NCBI GenBank assembly: GCA_942490705.1
Contig: CALNXY010000003.1
Coordinates: forward strand, 310,001 to 374,000
Length of the DNA: 64,000 nt
Origin: JAGRCP01 sp942490705
GTDB lineage: Bacteria > Chloroflexota > Anaerolineae > Caldilineales > Caldilineaceae
Reading direction: 5' to 3'
The position numbers and the translations under genes were made by a program. Of this stretch, positions 35,362 through 44,489 are shown in pieces (position 1 is the stretch's first letter; each line of letters starts with the position of its first letter). Under the pieces are notes generated by a model. The model worked only from the letters and a program-made list of their open reading frames with translations. It was not told the DNA's origin and made no database searches.

Positions 35362-36474
35362 CTACGCATTGGCCCGCAGGCGAGTGCGGGCAACATCCAG
35401 GGTCGCGGCCAGCAAAATGACCGAACCCTTCACAATCTGCACCCAGAAGTAGGAGAGATTGAGCAGGTTGAGGCTGTTATCGAGCAAGACGAAGAAGAGC
35501 ACGCCAAAGACGGTCCAGATGATCTTGCCTTTGCCGCCAAAGAGACTCGTGCCGCCGATGACGGTGGCGCCGATGACGTCTAGCAGCAGCGTCGCGCCCA
35601 GCGTAGGCCGGCCTGCGGCCAGGCGCGCGGAGTAGAAGACCGAGCCGACGGCAGCAAAGAAGCCGCTCAGGATGTAGGCCGTAATAATGACCCGGCGTAC
35701 CGGTACGCCGGAGACCCGGGCGGTCTCGATATTGGTGCCGACGGCATAGAACCAGCGCCCCAGGACCGTGCGGTTGAGCAACCAGCCCGCGGCAATCGCC
35801 AGCGCGCCGACAATAAAGAATGAATACGGAAAGAAGCCAATTTGACCTTGACCGATGGCAATGTAGCTCTCGGGCAGGTAGATAATGTTTTCGGATTTGA
35901 CGAGGTAAATGGCCAGCGCACTGAAAAACATCATGCCGACCAGCGTGACCATGAAGGGCGGCATCTTCAAGCGTGCAACTGCCGTGCCGTTGAACCAGCC
36001 GATCAACGCCCCAATCAAGAGCATCGCCAGGATGGCAACGGGCATGGCCCAGGGGCTGCCGGCCAGCGGGCCGCCCGATTCGCTCAGGAGAATGCCCCAG
36101 AGCGGGGCTTTTTCGAAGAGAACCGGATCCAACTGGCTCGTCATGATGGCGGCGCCGATGACGCTCACCAGCGCCATGATGGACGTCTGGGACAGATCGA
36201 TGCCGGCGATGATCAGCACAAAAGTCTGACCGATGGCGACGGCAAGCAGCGGCCACATGTTGGAGAAGATGTTGCCCAGGTTTTGCGGGCTGGCGATGCG
36301 CGGGATAAAGGGCAGCAGGATCAGAAAGTAGGCGATGCTCAAATAGAGCACAAAATATTCTGAAAGCAGCAGCTTGCGTAACACGCTTCTCAGGCGATTT
36401 TCGCCGCCGCCCCCTGCCGGTTTGTCCGCTTCGCTCGATGTCGCCGGGGCGTCGTTCACCTTGGCATCCATCAT
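35362..36474 (-). CDS. Sugar ABC transporter permease, RbsC-type (2)
   Basis: A 370-residue permease starting MMDAKVNDAP, with GGAGG eight bases upstream. A hydrophilic N-terminal tail of about 40 residues precedes roughly ten helices. FVLIIAGIDLSQTSIMALVS and the late DVIGATVIGGTSLFGGKGK are the family signatures. A periplasmic-side insertion (LDPVLFEKAPLWG...) is longer than in the other permease. It precedes the ATPase gene in the message. Confidence 0.85.
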   Translation of the reverse strand: MMDAKVNDAPATSSEADKPAGGGGENRLRSVLRKLLLSEYFVLYLSIAYFLILLPFIPRIASPQNLGNIFSNMWPLLAVAIGQTFVLIIAGIDLSQTSIMALVSVIGAAIMTSQLDPVLFEKAPLWGILLSESGGPLAGSPWAMPVAILAMLLIGALIGWFNGTAVARLKMPPFMVTLVGMMFFSALAIYLVKSENIIYLPESYIAIGQGQIGFFPYSFFIVGALAIAAGWLLNRTVLGRWFYAVGTNIETARVSGVPVRRVIITAYILSGFFAAVGSVFYSARLAAGRPTLGATLLLDVIGATVIGGTSLFGGKGKIIWTVFGVLFFVLLDNSLNLLNLSYFWVQIVKGSVILLAATLDVARTRLRANA

Positions 36475-36612
36475 CAGTTTGTCCTCCACAATAAAGTGCG
36501 TTAATCTGGCCTGCGGTTCAGGCGCTGCCGGCAGCGTTCTTCTCACGGGCGGCCACCGGCAGCACCTGGTCAAGGGAGTGGAGCAGGGGGTCAACCCTGC
36601 TTCACTCATCTT

Positions 36613-37680
36613 CTACTCCATAAACGGTCGATCCAGGCTCCCGCCGCCTTCGACGAAGAGCTTGCAGCCCCACATGTCCTCGGCGCGCTCTTCCCAGTTG
36701 GCCTGGGTAAGGGCGAAGCCGGGATCATCCATCCAGTTCTCGGGCGTGGTTTCGCCCGCCTCAATGGCCTCGAGCATCGTATTCATGATCATATCGGCCT
36801 CGAAGAAGAGGTCCTGTACGCCGGTGGCGTCTACGAAGCCCTCGGTCATGAGTTCACACGCGCGGGTGTCGCCGTCCAGGCCGCCCAGAATCACGTGGTT
36901 CTCATCGCCGACGACCTGCCACTTGCCCAGCGGTTCCAGCACGGAACGAATCATGGGATACATGAAGTCAGACGAAGTGAAGAGGAAGTCCACTTCAGGA
37001 TTGGCCTGCATGGCCGCTTCCAGGTTCGAGAGCGCCAGCGCGCCGTCCCACTTGGTGGGGACTTCGATCACTTCGTTGAAGAGGTCAGGGTTGGCCTCAA
37101 TCACGTTGTAGAAGCCCTGGCGTCGGCCCACGGCATTGGGATCGCCCAGGTCGCCGACCATGATCAGCGGCGTGACCTTGCGGCCCAGCGCCTTGGCCTC
37201 TTCCGCCATGTGCTCGACAGCTTGCTGGGTGATCACTTCATTGTTGGCCACGATGACGAGCGTCGGGTTGGAGTCATTCGCCGGCGGGCGGTTGAAGACG
37301 CCAATCGGGATGCCGGCCTTGTTGGCCTCGCCTACGATCGTCACGGCGCTTTCACCATCCTGCGGGATGATGATGATGCCGTCTACTTCCTGGGCAATGC
37401 AGTCTTTGACCTGCTCGAGTTGCTTGTTGGCGTCTTCATTGGCGTTGCGCTCAATGACGTTGACGCCCAGGCCGCTGAGCGTTTCCACAATGGCCTTGTG
37501 ACCGGCAACCCAGAACTCAGTCTCCAGATCCTGGTACGCGAAGCAGATCGTCAGGCCATCCGCTTCGCCCATGGCCGCGTCGCCGCCATCGGCTGCCGGA
37601 GCCGGTGCTGCAGGTGCAGCACACGCGGCCAGCACGGCGATCACCAAAACGAGCGAAAGTACTGTCAAAAGTCGTTTCAT
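36613..37680 (-). CDS. Sugar-binding lipoprotein of the ABC transporter (RbsB-like)
   Basis: A 355-residue substrate-binding protein. The signal peptide MKRLLTVLSLVLVIAVLAAC has a lipobox LAAC at 17-20, so the protein is lipid-anchored at C20. An alanine/proline-rich linker follows. The Peripla_BP_4 fold has ICFAYQDLETEFWVAGHKAI, DCIAQEVDGIIIIPQDGES, GIPIGVFNRPPA and GRRQGFYNVIE. It should capture a monosaccharide or small glycoside. AAGGAG lies eight bases before the ATG at 37680; an upstream ATG at 37788 would spoil the signal peptide. A 138-base gap separates it from the permease gene. Confidence 0.85.
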   Translation of the reverse strand: MKRLLTVLSLVLVIAVLAACAAPAAPAPAADGGDAAMGEADGLTICFAYQDLETEFWVAGHKAIVETLSGLGVNVIERNANEDANKQLEQVKDCIAQEVDGIIIIPQDGESAVTIVGEANKAGIPIGVFNRPPANDSNPTLVIVANNEVITQQAVEHMAEEAKALGRKVTPLIMVGDLGDPNAVGRRQGFYNVIEANPDLFNEVIEVPTKWDGALALSNLEAAMQANPEVDFLFTSSDFMYPMIRSVLEPLGKWQVVGDENHVILGGLDGDTRACELMTEGFVDATGVQDLFFEADMIMNTMLEAIEAGETTPENWMDDPGFALTQANWEERAEDMWGCKLFVEGGGSLDRPFME

Positions 37681-37731
37681 TGGTCTGTCTCCTTCATCTC
37701 TTGAGAACGAAATGGTTGAAAACAACATTGT

Positions 37732-37755
37732 TTGGATCGTTAGATCGTTGGATCG
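37732..37755. repeat. Three tandem 8-bp repeats upstream of the binding-protein gene
   Basis: TTGGATCG, TTAGATCG and TTGGATCG follow each other without gaps, 52 bases before the binding-protein start. They could be part of a promoter or operator specific to the transporter genes. Confidence 0.6.
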
Positions 37756-37869
37756 TGTGTGCATTGGCAGGGATAGCATCCTCCTCATGGTGAACGAACA
37801 GCGAAAATGATGATGCGGACGATAAGCAAATGAGCAACAAGGCGTCCGGGGATTTCTGCCGCTTCTTCG

Positions 37870-37906
37870 ATTCGAACAGGGCTGACACTATCAGCCCTGT
37901 TCGAAT
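37870..37906 (-). terminator. 16-bp perfect hairpin between isomerase and binding-protein genes
   Basis: The arms 37870-37885 and 37891-37906 are perfectly complementary, with a five-base loop CACTA. The structure starts 30 bases after the isomerase stop codon in the minus direction. There is no T-run, so it may stabilise or attenuate the message rather than end it. Confidence 0.55.
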
Positions 37907-37935
37907 TAGCCTTGATGGTCTTACGCTTGATACCC

Positions 37936-39354
37936 TCAACCCTGGTGATAGTAAACGTCCCAATCCAGATACTCTTCGAACGCTTCCGCCAGCACGCCGG
38001 CCACGTACGATCGGTTCATGGCGCAGTGATGGGCGAAACCGTTCTTGCAGATATGACGCATGAGCGCCTGGAGTTCCGGCACTTCGACTACGGCGTGGCT
38101 GCCGGAGATCTGCGAGAGCGGATCGTCGGTAAAAGCGCCTTCGCCCACGTAGGTCTTGATGCGGCCCTTGCGGTCGTCGGTTTCAATACGCGCATAGGTC
38201 AGCGGTCCGGCCGGCGAGCGTCCCTGGATGGCGCCCCAGGTGTTGTCGGAGCCGAGCGTTGCGCCCAGCACTTCGGCCGAGATCAGTTCGATTTCGGAGA
38301 CGACGCTCTTGGGCCAGTTGCCGCAATGGAAGTAGAGGCACTTGTCCGGCTCATCGTTGTAGTTGTTGTTCCAGTCGACCAGCGCGCTGGGCGTGCCCGA
38401 GGCAAGCTGGAGCGCGTACATGGCGGCCACGCCGGCAATGTCCACTTCGCAGGCGCTGGGCATGAGCTTGTCGCTCATCATGCTCATAATCGTGCAGGAG
38501 TTGATGCCATAGTTCTTCTGCAGCGATTCCCAACACTGGATCGCCGTGGCGTTGATGTCGTACTCCGCCATCCAGTCGGAGATGACGATGCCCAGCTTGG
38601 CCATGAGCACAAGGCGATCATCGGGCGCCTTGGTGCCGGGAACGTAGGCGTTGATCTCTTCCAGCTTGGCTTTGACGCGTGCGTCGCTGTCGCCGATCAT
38701 CTGGGCGTTGCCAAAGACTTCGGAGAGGTCGATGGTTGAGACGTTGATGCCCGATGCCTCCAGGAGCTTCTCGCTGTAGCGTACGGTCTGGAAGGCGTTG
38801 GGTCGTGCGCCTACCGCGCCCAGGCGGGCGGTGCTCATGCCCTTGACCACATTGCAGAGTTGCACGAAGCGACGCATTTCATCCTTAAATTCTTCGCTTT
38901 CCGGGGCAACCGTGTGGTTTTGGGTGACGCTAAAGGTGATGCCGTACTGATAGAGGTCGTTGCAGACCGAGATCTTGCCGCAGAAGGCATCGCGCCGTCC
39001 GGCTACGGTCAACTCATCGGTGGTGTCGGGAAAGGCGTGCACCAGTACCGGCACGGTCAGACCCGACAGGCGGATGGCGTCGGCGATGCCTTTTTCGTCG
39101 CCGAAGTTGGGCAGCGACACGAGGATGCCGTCGATCTCGTCCCGATGCTGCTTGAAGAGCGCGGCGCACTTTTGCGCATCGGCCCACGTCTCGACCACGC
39201 CCAGATTGGTCGTCTCCTCGTCCACGATGACCGTGTTGACGCCAAACTCAGCCAGCTTGTCCAGGATAATCTTGCGACCGGCGCTGACCAGCGAATCGGC
39301 AAAAAAGTTGCGGTTGCCGATGATGACGCCGAGGGTGATTGTTGGCATTTCCAT
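37936..39354 (-). CDS. L-fucose/L-arabinose isomerase-family protein
   Basis: A 472-residue protein of the FucI/AraA fold. The N-terminal Rossmann-like domain has VIIGNRNFFADSLVSAGRK and GILVSLPNFGDEKG. The middle has VGARPNAFQTVRYSEKLLEA and TAIQCWESLQKNYGIN. The manganese-site region includes PSACEVDIAGVAAMYAL and FHCGNWPK. GGAGGA lies seven bases before the ATG at 39354. The family converts aldoses to ketoses, and this branch is distant from true FucI and AraA, so the sugar is open. It follows the dehydrogenase gene by 60 bases. Confidence 0.75.
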   Translation of the reverse strand: MEMPTITLGVIIGNRNFFADSLVSAGRKIILDKLAEFGVNTVIVDEETTNLGVVETWADAQKCAALFKQHRDEIDGILVSLPNFGDEKGIADAIRLSGLTVPVLVHAFPDTTDELTVAGRRDAFCGKISVCNDLYQYGITFSVTQNHTVAPESEEFKDEMRRFVQLCNVVKGMSTARLGAVGARPNAFQTVRYSEKLLEASGINVSTIDLSEVFGNAQMIGDSDARVKAKLEEINAYVPGTKAPDDRLVLMAKLGIVISDWMAEYDINATAIQCWESLQKNYGINSCTIMSMMSDKLMPSACEVDIAGVAAMYALQLASGTPSALVDWNNNYNDEPDKCLYFHCGNWPKSVVSEIELISAEVLGATLGSDNTWGAIQGRSPAGPLTYARIETDDRKGRIKTYVGEGAFTDDPLSQISGSHAVVEVPELQALMRHICKNGFAHHCAMNRSYVAGVLAEAFEEYLDWDVYYHQG

Positions 39355-39414
39355 AGTTTCTCCTCCAAAATGGCTCGATGCAGCGGGAATCAGATCGTTG
39401 CTTGACTGGGTTGG

Positions 39415-40455
39415 TTAGGGTAAAAAGACCGCCTTCAATGTCTGTCCGGCCAGGGCCATTTCGGCCCCCTCTTTGAAGTCGGCCAGCGGGAAGCGATGGG
39501 TGATCAACTCGTCGACCGGAATGCGGCCCGAGCTGACCAACTGAACGGCCTGGCGATAGTGGCGCGGCGCAAAAATCGTGGCGCCGATCAGGTGTAACGC
39601 GTTGTAGTGGACGATGTTGAGGTCCACGCCCGGCTTGCTCTCATCCTTGGGCAGCCCGCCAAAGAGCAGGATGCGCCCGCCCTTGCGCGCCATCTCCACG
39701 GCTTGCACCGGTGCGATCGGGGCCGGCGTCGCCGTGATGATCACGTCGGCGCCCTTGCCGTCAGTCAGCCGCCGCACTGCGGCGACCAGATCCGTCTCTG
39801 CGGCGTTGATCGTGGCGTCCGGTGCGAATGGCTCGGTCATGGCCAGGCGCTCGGCGTTGATGTCGGCGATGAAGACTCGATCGGCGCCGTGGATGCGTGC
39901 CAGGCTGGCATGAATGCAGCCGATGGGACCGGCTCCAATGATGACTACCGTGTCGCCGAGTCCGACCTGCCCCTTTTCCTGAGCGTTCAGGCAGGACGAA
40001 ATCGGTTCAGCGATGGCCGCGGCGGCAGGATCGACGCCCGACGCCACCTGCTCGATCGTACCCAGCGTGACGGCGGCCGCGGGGATGGCGATCTGCTCGG
40101 CGAAGCCGCCCGGCCAGGCCTGGGCGATTTCGCGATAGCTCTCGCATAGCTCATAGCGCCCCTCGCGGCAGAAGTCACAGCGTCCGCAATAGGCAAGCGG
40201 GCCCACGCTGATTAGGTCGCCTGCCTGCCAGGGGCCTGCATAGCCCGGCCCGACCGCGCTCACTTCGCCGCAGATCTCATGGCCGATCGTCCATGGCAGG
40301 GTCACCTTGCGGTGTCCGGAGCGCAGCGTGCGCAGATCTGACCCGCACAAACCGCACGCCTTGACGTCAAGAAGTAGCCCGCCCGCCGGCGCCTCCGGCG
40401 GGGCAATCTCTTCAACTGCGAAGTCCATCGGTGCACGAACGACAACAGCCTTCAT
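39415..40455 (-). CDS. Zinc-dependent alcohol/polyol dehydrogenase (second copy type)
   Basis: A 346-residue enzyme of the medium-chain group. ACGLCGSDLRTLRSG and TIGHEICGEVSAVG give catalytic zinc ligands. CGRCDFCREGRYELC gives the structural zinc site. VVIIGAGPIGCIHASLARIHG is the NAD(P)-binding fold. It shares its layout with the dehydrogenase at 26526 but is clearly divergent, so the two should differ in substrate. It sits between the SAF oxidoreductase and isomerase genes of the array. Confidence 0.8.
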   Translation of the reverse strand: MKAVVVRAPMDFAVEEIAPPEAPAGGLLLDVKACGLCGSDLRTLRSGHRKVTLPWTIGHEICGEVSAVGPGYAGPWQAGDLISVGPLAYCGRCDFCREGRYELCESYREIAQAWPGGFAEQIAIPAAAVTLGTIEQVASGVDPAAAAIAEPISSCLNAQEKGQVGLGDTVVIIGAGPIGCIHASLARIHGADRVFIADINAERLAMTEPFAPDATINAAETDLVAAVRRLTDGKGADVIITATPAPIAPVQAVEMARKGGRILLFGGLPKDESKPGVDLNIVHYNALHLIGATIFAPRHYRQAVQLVSSGRIPVDELITHRFPLADFKEGAEMALAGQTLKAVFLP

Positions 40456-40525
40456 AGCAAAACCCTGGTGAATTGTGGGGAGCGTTCAAAAATTGACGAT
40501 TGAAGATTGACGACTGCCGATCGTC

Positions 40526-41806
40526 TTACAAGGCATTCTGGAGCTGGCGCAACTGGTAGACCAGCGTCGACGGATCGGGTGTAAAGTTCGCTTCGGTCAA
40601 CATTTCGCCCTTGGCGATGTCCTGCGTTACGGTGCCGCCGGGGGTGAGCCCCATGGGGATACCGCGGTGCGCACGGGCGTCCTCAAACGTGTAGATCCGG
40701 CTAAAAAAGTCAAAGCCGCCGATGCCGTCTACGCTTTGGCCCACCTTGAGATCGTGCTTGGCAATCGCCACCAGTTCGGCCGTCATCGCCCGGGGAACGA
40801 GCACGCTCTCGCCGTAGATGACCGCCTCGGCCACGGCCTGGGGCGTCTCGATGCTGCACAGGTGGAAGGGGCGATAGAGCGTGTAGTAGGGACCGTTGCC
40901 CATGGAATAAAAGGCCATGTCCTCCCGCGTACGCTCGTCGTCGGTCGTGACGATGGCGAAGACACCCGGCGCCACCTTGCCCGTCGAATATTCGACGCAA
41001 CCCCGGCGGGAGAGGATGCCGCCGTCGGCCTGCGGTACCAGCACCTTGTTGAGATCGGGGACATCAACCGCCTGGCCGTGTGCGCCAGGCACATCCGGAA
41101 CGAGTCCCGTGGCGTTCGCCATCGCGGCCAATTCCACCATGGTCTTGGTACCATCCTTGAATGCCGAGAGCATCTTGGGATTCATGTTCTTGCGCTCGGC
41201 TTCCGCCCGGCAGGTCTCCGGCGTCGCATAGAAGTCGATTGGATTGTTTTTCCCCTTGCCCAGGCAAACCATTTCAAAACCGAGGCTGACCGCAAAGTCG
41301 TAGAGCTGCTTGCAGACGCCGGGCTCATCGCCGGTGGACGCGGTGTAGACGCAGCCAACCTTCTGGGCCAGATGGCTGAGCATCAAGCCGACCGTGACGT
41401 CGGTCTCCACATTGAGCATGATCACATGCTGGCCGGCCATAATGCTGTGCCAGGCGACCTGGGCGCCCACGTCGGTCACGCCGGTCGCCTCCACCACAGC
41501 GTCGATGCTTTCCATCTGGGCGAGCAGCAACGCGTCTTCGGTGACAACATAGTGACCCTCGGCCAGCGCGTCCTGCGCCGGGCCCGGCTCGTTCGTCACG
41601 CAAATGGCGGCGCGGGGGATGCCCAGGGCTGCGAGCGTGTTGAGCGGGCGGTTCACGTCAATGTCGGCAATTGCCGCCGTGATCAGTCCCGGCATCTTGT
41701 GGGTGATATGCACCATGCCGGAGCCTTCCTGCCCACACCCGACCAGACCGGTGCGGATGGGGTTTCCTTCAGCCTGTCGTGTTTGCAAATGCTTGAGCAG
41801 TTCCAT
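40526..41806 (-). CDS. SAF-domain NAD(P)-dependent oxidoreductase (COG4091 type)
   Basis: A 426-residue protein. A Rossmann fold starts at residue 18 with RTGLVGCGQEGSGMV, followed by IDAVVEATGVTDVGAQVAW. The central part resembles homoserine dehydrogenase (GKNNPIDFYATPETCRAEAE). The C-terminal SAF-like domain (about 345-426) includes LKVGQSVDGIGGFDFFSRIY and GGTVTQDIAKGEMLTEANF. COG4091 proteins are annotated as predicted homoserine dehydrogenases, but many lie in sugar operons and probably oxidise sugar acids or their phosphates. AAGGAG lies eight bases before the ATG at 41806. It is the first structural gene after the SorC regulator. Confidence 0.75.
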   Translation of the reverse strand: MELLKHLQTRQAEGNPIRTGLVGCGQEGSGMVHITHKMPGLITAAIADIDVNRPLNTLAALGIPRAAICVTNEPGPAQDALAEGHYVVTEDALLLAQMESIDAVVEATGVTDVGAQVAWHSIMAGQHVIMLNVETDVTVGLMLSHLAQKVGCVYTASTGDEPGVCKQLYDFAVSLGFEMVCLGKGKNNPIDFYATPETCRAEAERKNMNPKMLSAFKDGTKTMVELAAMANATGLVPDVPGAHGQAVDVPDLNKVLVPQADGGILSRRGCVEYSTGKVAPGVFAIVTTDDERTREDMAFYSMGNGPYYTLYRPFHLCSIETPQAVAEAVIYGESVLVPRAMTAELVAIAKHDLKVGQSVDGIGGFDFFSRIYTFEDARAHRGIPMGLTPGGTVTQDIAKGEMLTEANFTPDPSTLVYQLRQLQNAL

Positions 41807-41853
41807 GCAGTATCTCCTTGCCTGCAAGGGGGAGTTGGGTAAAACGAGTTTGG

Positions 41854-42840
<987 letters not shown>

Positions 42841-42856
42841 AATGTTGTCTCTGGAG

Positions 42857-42870
42857 TGTTCATGTGAACA
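42857..42870 (-). promoter_or_regulatory. SorC-type operator, inverted repeat TGTTCA-TG-TGAACA
   Basis: Two perfect 6-bp arms around a 2-bp centre lie between the proposed promoter and the regulator start codon. A further half-site (GTGAAC) is at 42882-42887. The same word TGTTCA recurs upstream in direct repeats, marking a common DNA-binding protein, most simply the adjacent SorC regulator. Confidence 0.5.
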
Positions 42871-42893
42871 TGTTTGTGCAGGTGAACGATTGT

Positions 42894-42922
42894 ATCCTAC
42901 CATATGCTTCGGGGTGCGTCAA
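42894..42922 (-). promoter_or_regulatory. Sigma-70 promoter of the sugar array
   Basis: On the minus strand TTGACG (42917-42922) and TAGGAT (42894-42899) are exactly 17 bases apart. The -35 is overlapped by the first of two direct repeats TCAAGTGTTCATTT (42919-42932 and 42937-42950), spaced 18 bases, which could be activator or repressor sites. Confidence 0.55.
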
Positions 42923-42950
42923 GTGTTCATTTGTGATCAAGTGTTCATTT
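42919..42950. repeat. Two direct repeats of a 14-bp operator-like word
   Basis: TCAAGTGTTCATTT occurs twice, starts 18 bases apart. Each contains TGTTCA, the half-site also seen in the palindrome at 42857. The first copy overlaps the -35 element. Confidence 0.65.
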
Positions 42951-43215
42951 TGGGGTGATTTGACCATCCCATACAGGAAGAAATGAGGGGTAAGAAGACA
43001 GACTGTTGGCGAAAGCCCTGCTTTTTGCTACCAGGATAATGCGGAGGAGGGATAGCGGAAGCGGGTCGCGAGCCGTGCCGCAGATACATGGTGCAATTGT
43101 GGCAGGGTGCATACACGCAGAGGGATCAAGCCCGTTCGACTCCAGGTTTCGTCCCCTGGTTTCGGGCTTGCCTTAAGCCATATCGTGTTCGCATGGCGAG
43201 AGGCAGGGGCAACTG

Positions 43216-43343
43216 AATCGGCTTGAGCCGATTTTCTGTACCAGGCGACGGTTGGAAACCGTCGCCTGGTTGCTCGGCTACGCTCGGCTGGGCGCCACCG
43301 GATGAATCCGGCGTCTGCCACGGGAAACGGGCTCAAGCCCGTT
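43216..43343. repeat. Palindrome-rich non-coding element
   Basis: The gene-free stretch 42960-43372 contains three close palindromes: AATCGGCT-TG-AGCCGATT (43216-43233), a 13-bp stem with a three-base loop (43241-43269), and AACGGGCT-CA-AGCCCGTT (43326-43343). A related half, ATCAAGCCCGTT, is at 43128-43139. The first and third share the layout of 8-bp arms around two bases and a GGCT/AGCC core. It looks like a dispersed REP-like or structured-RNA element. No convincing protein is encoded here. Confidence 0.5.
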
Positions 43344-43372
43344 GGTCGAGTGACTTATGGGTAAAGTTAGGC

Positions 43373-44347
43373 TTACGGGATGGGGACGCCCTGCGCTTCC
43401 ACGTAGAGCGCATAGACCGACTGGCTGGCGGTCATGAAGAGGCGGTTGCGCTTGACGCCGCCAAAGCAGAGGTTGGAGACAACTTCGGGCAAATGAATGC
43501 GGCCAATCAGTTCACCGTCGGGACTGAAGATCTGGACGCCATCGTGGCCTTCGCCGGCCCAGCCTGCGGCCGTCCACAGGTTGCCGTCCACGTCACAGCG
43601 AATGCCGTCCGTCCCAGCCGGACTTGTGTCGCAGAAAGGGCGGCCGGCTGTCAGTCGCGCGCCGTCTACCACGTCGTAGGCCCAGATCGGACGGCGCTGC
43701 CCTGAAGCGAGCGGCGGGCCGGTGTCAACCAGATAGAGCTTGCTGTAGTCGGGCGAGAAGCAGAGCCCGTTGGGGCGCGCCAGCGCATCGACCACAACGG
43801 TAGCTTCGCCCGTCGTGGGATTGAGCCGATAGACGTTGGTCGGCAGCTCAAACTCGGCCTTGTGCCCCTCGTAGTTCATCAGGATGCCATAGCCGGGATC
43901 GGTGAACCAGATATGCCCGTCGGGATGAACGACCACGTCATTGGGCGCGTTGAGCCGCTTGCCCTCAAAGCGGTCCATGAGCACAGTGATGGTCCCATCA
44001 TGTTCGGTGCGGGTGACGCGGCGCGTATCGTGCTCGCACGAGATCAGCCGGCCCTGGCGGTCGCGCGTATGGCCGTTGGTGTAATTGGATGGCTGGCGAA
44101 AAACATCTACTGCACCCGTCTGCTCATGCCAGCGCAGGATCCGGTTGTTGGGAATGTCACTCCACAGCAGGTAGCGGCCATCGCCAAACCAGACTGGGCC
44201 TTCGCACCAGCGTGCGCCGGTGTAAATCCGTTCGAGCGTGGCGCTGCCCAGCACATATTGCTGAAAGCTCGGCTGAATCACTTCGATGGCGGGATCGGGG
44301 TAGCGCACCACATCGTGCGTCCAGTCGCGGTTCATTAGTCGGTCCAT
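43373..44347 (-). CDS. SMP-30/gluconolactonase-type sugar lactonase
   Basis: A 324-residue six-bladed beta-propeller. WCEGPVWFGDGRYLLWSDIP (about 48-67) carries the metal-ligand glutamate. RLNAPNDVVVHPDGHIWFTDPGYG supplies the asparagine and aspartate. RPNGLCFSPDYSKLYLVDTG and GTDGIRCDVDGNLWTAAG complete the site. The family hydrolyses sugar lactones such as gluconolactone. GAGGA lies just before the ATG at 44347. No signal peptide, so it is cytosolic. It follows the SulP gene by 142 bases on the same strand, and may instead serve the neighbouring sugar arrays that use dehydrogenases. Confidence 0.8.
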   Translation of the reverse strand: MDRLMNRDWTHDVVRYPDPAIEVIQPSFQQYVLGSATLERIYTGARWCEGPVWFGDGRYLLWSDIPNNRILRWHEQTGAVDVFRQPSNYTNGHTRDRQGRLISCEHDTRRVTRTEHDGTITVLMDRFEGKRLNAPNDVVVHPDGHIWFTDPGYGILMNYEGHKAEFELPTNVYRLNPTTGEATVVVDALARPNGLCFSPDYSKLYLVDTGPPLASGQRRPIWAYDVVDGARLTAGRPFCDTSPAGTDGIRCDVDGNLWTAAGWAGEGHDGVQIFSPDGELIGRIHLPEVVSNLCFGGVKRNRLFMTASQSVYALYVEAQGVPIP

Positions 44348-44489
44348 GGTTCCTCACATGTTCAAGTTACAGTACGGTTTCGTTGTCGCCGCCGCGGCCT
44401 TGGTGATCCGTGAAACGGGAAGACGCGAAACGTGCCGAGCGCTGCCGCTGGGCGGTCGTCGTCGGCCCGGATCAGGCCGCGGCCAAGCG

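Noticed and set aside
43028..43336. 102-residue minus-strand open frame
   Set aside because: It runs through the palindrome mosaic and is arginine-rich like a shadow frame.
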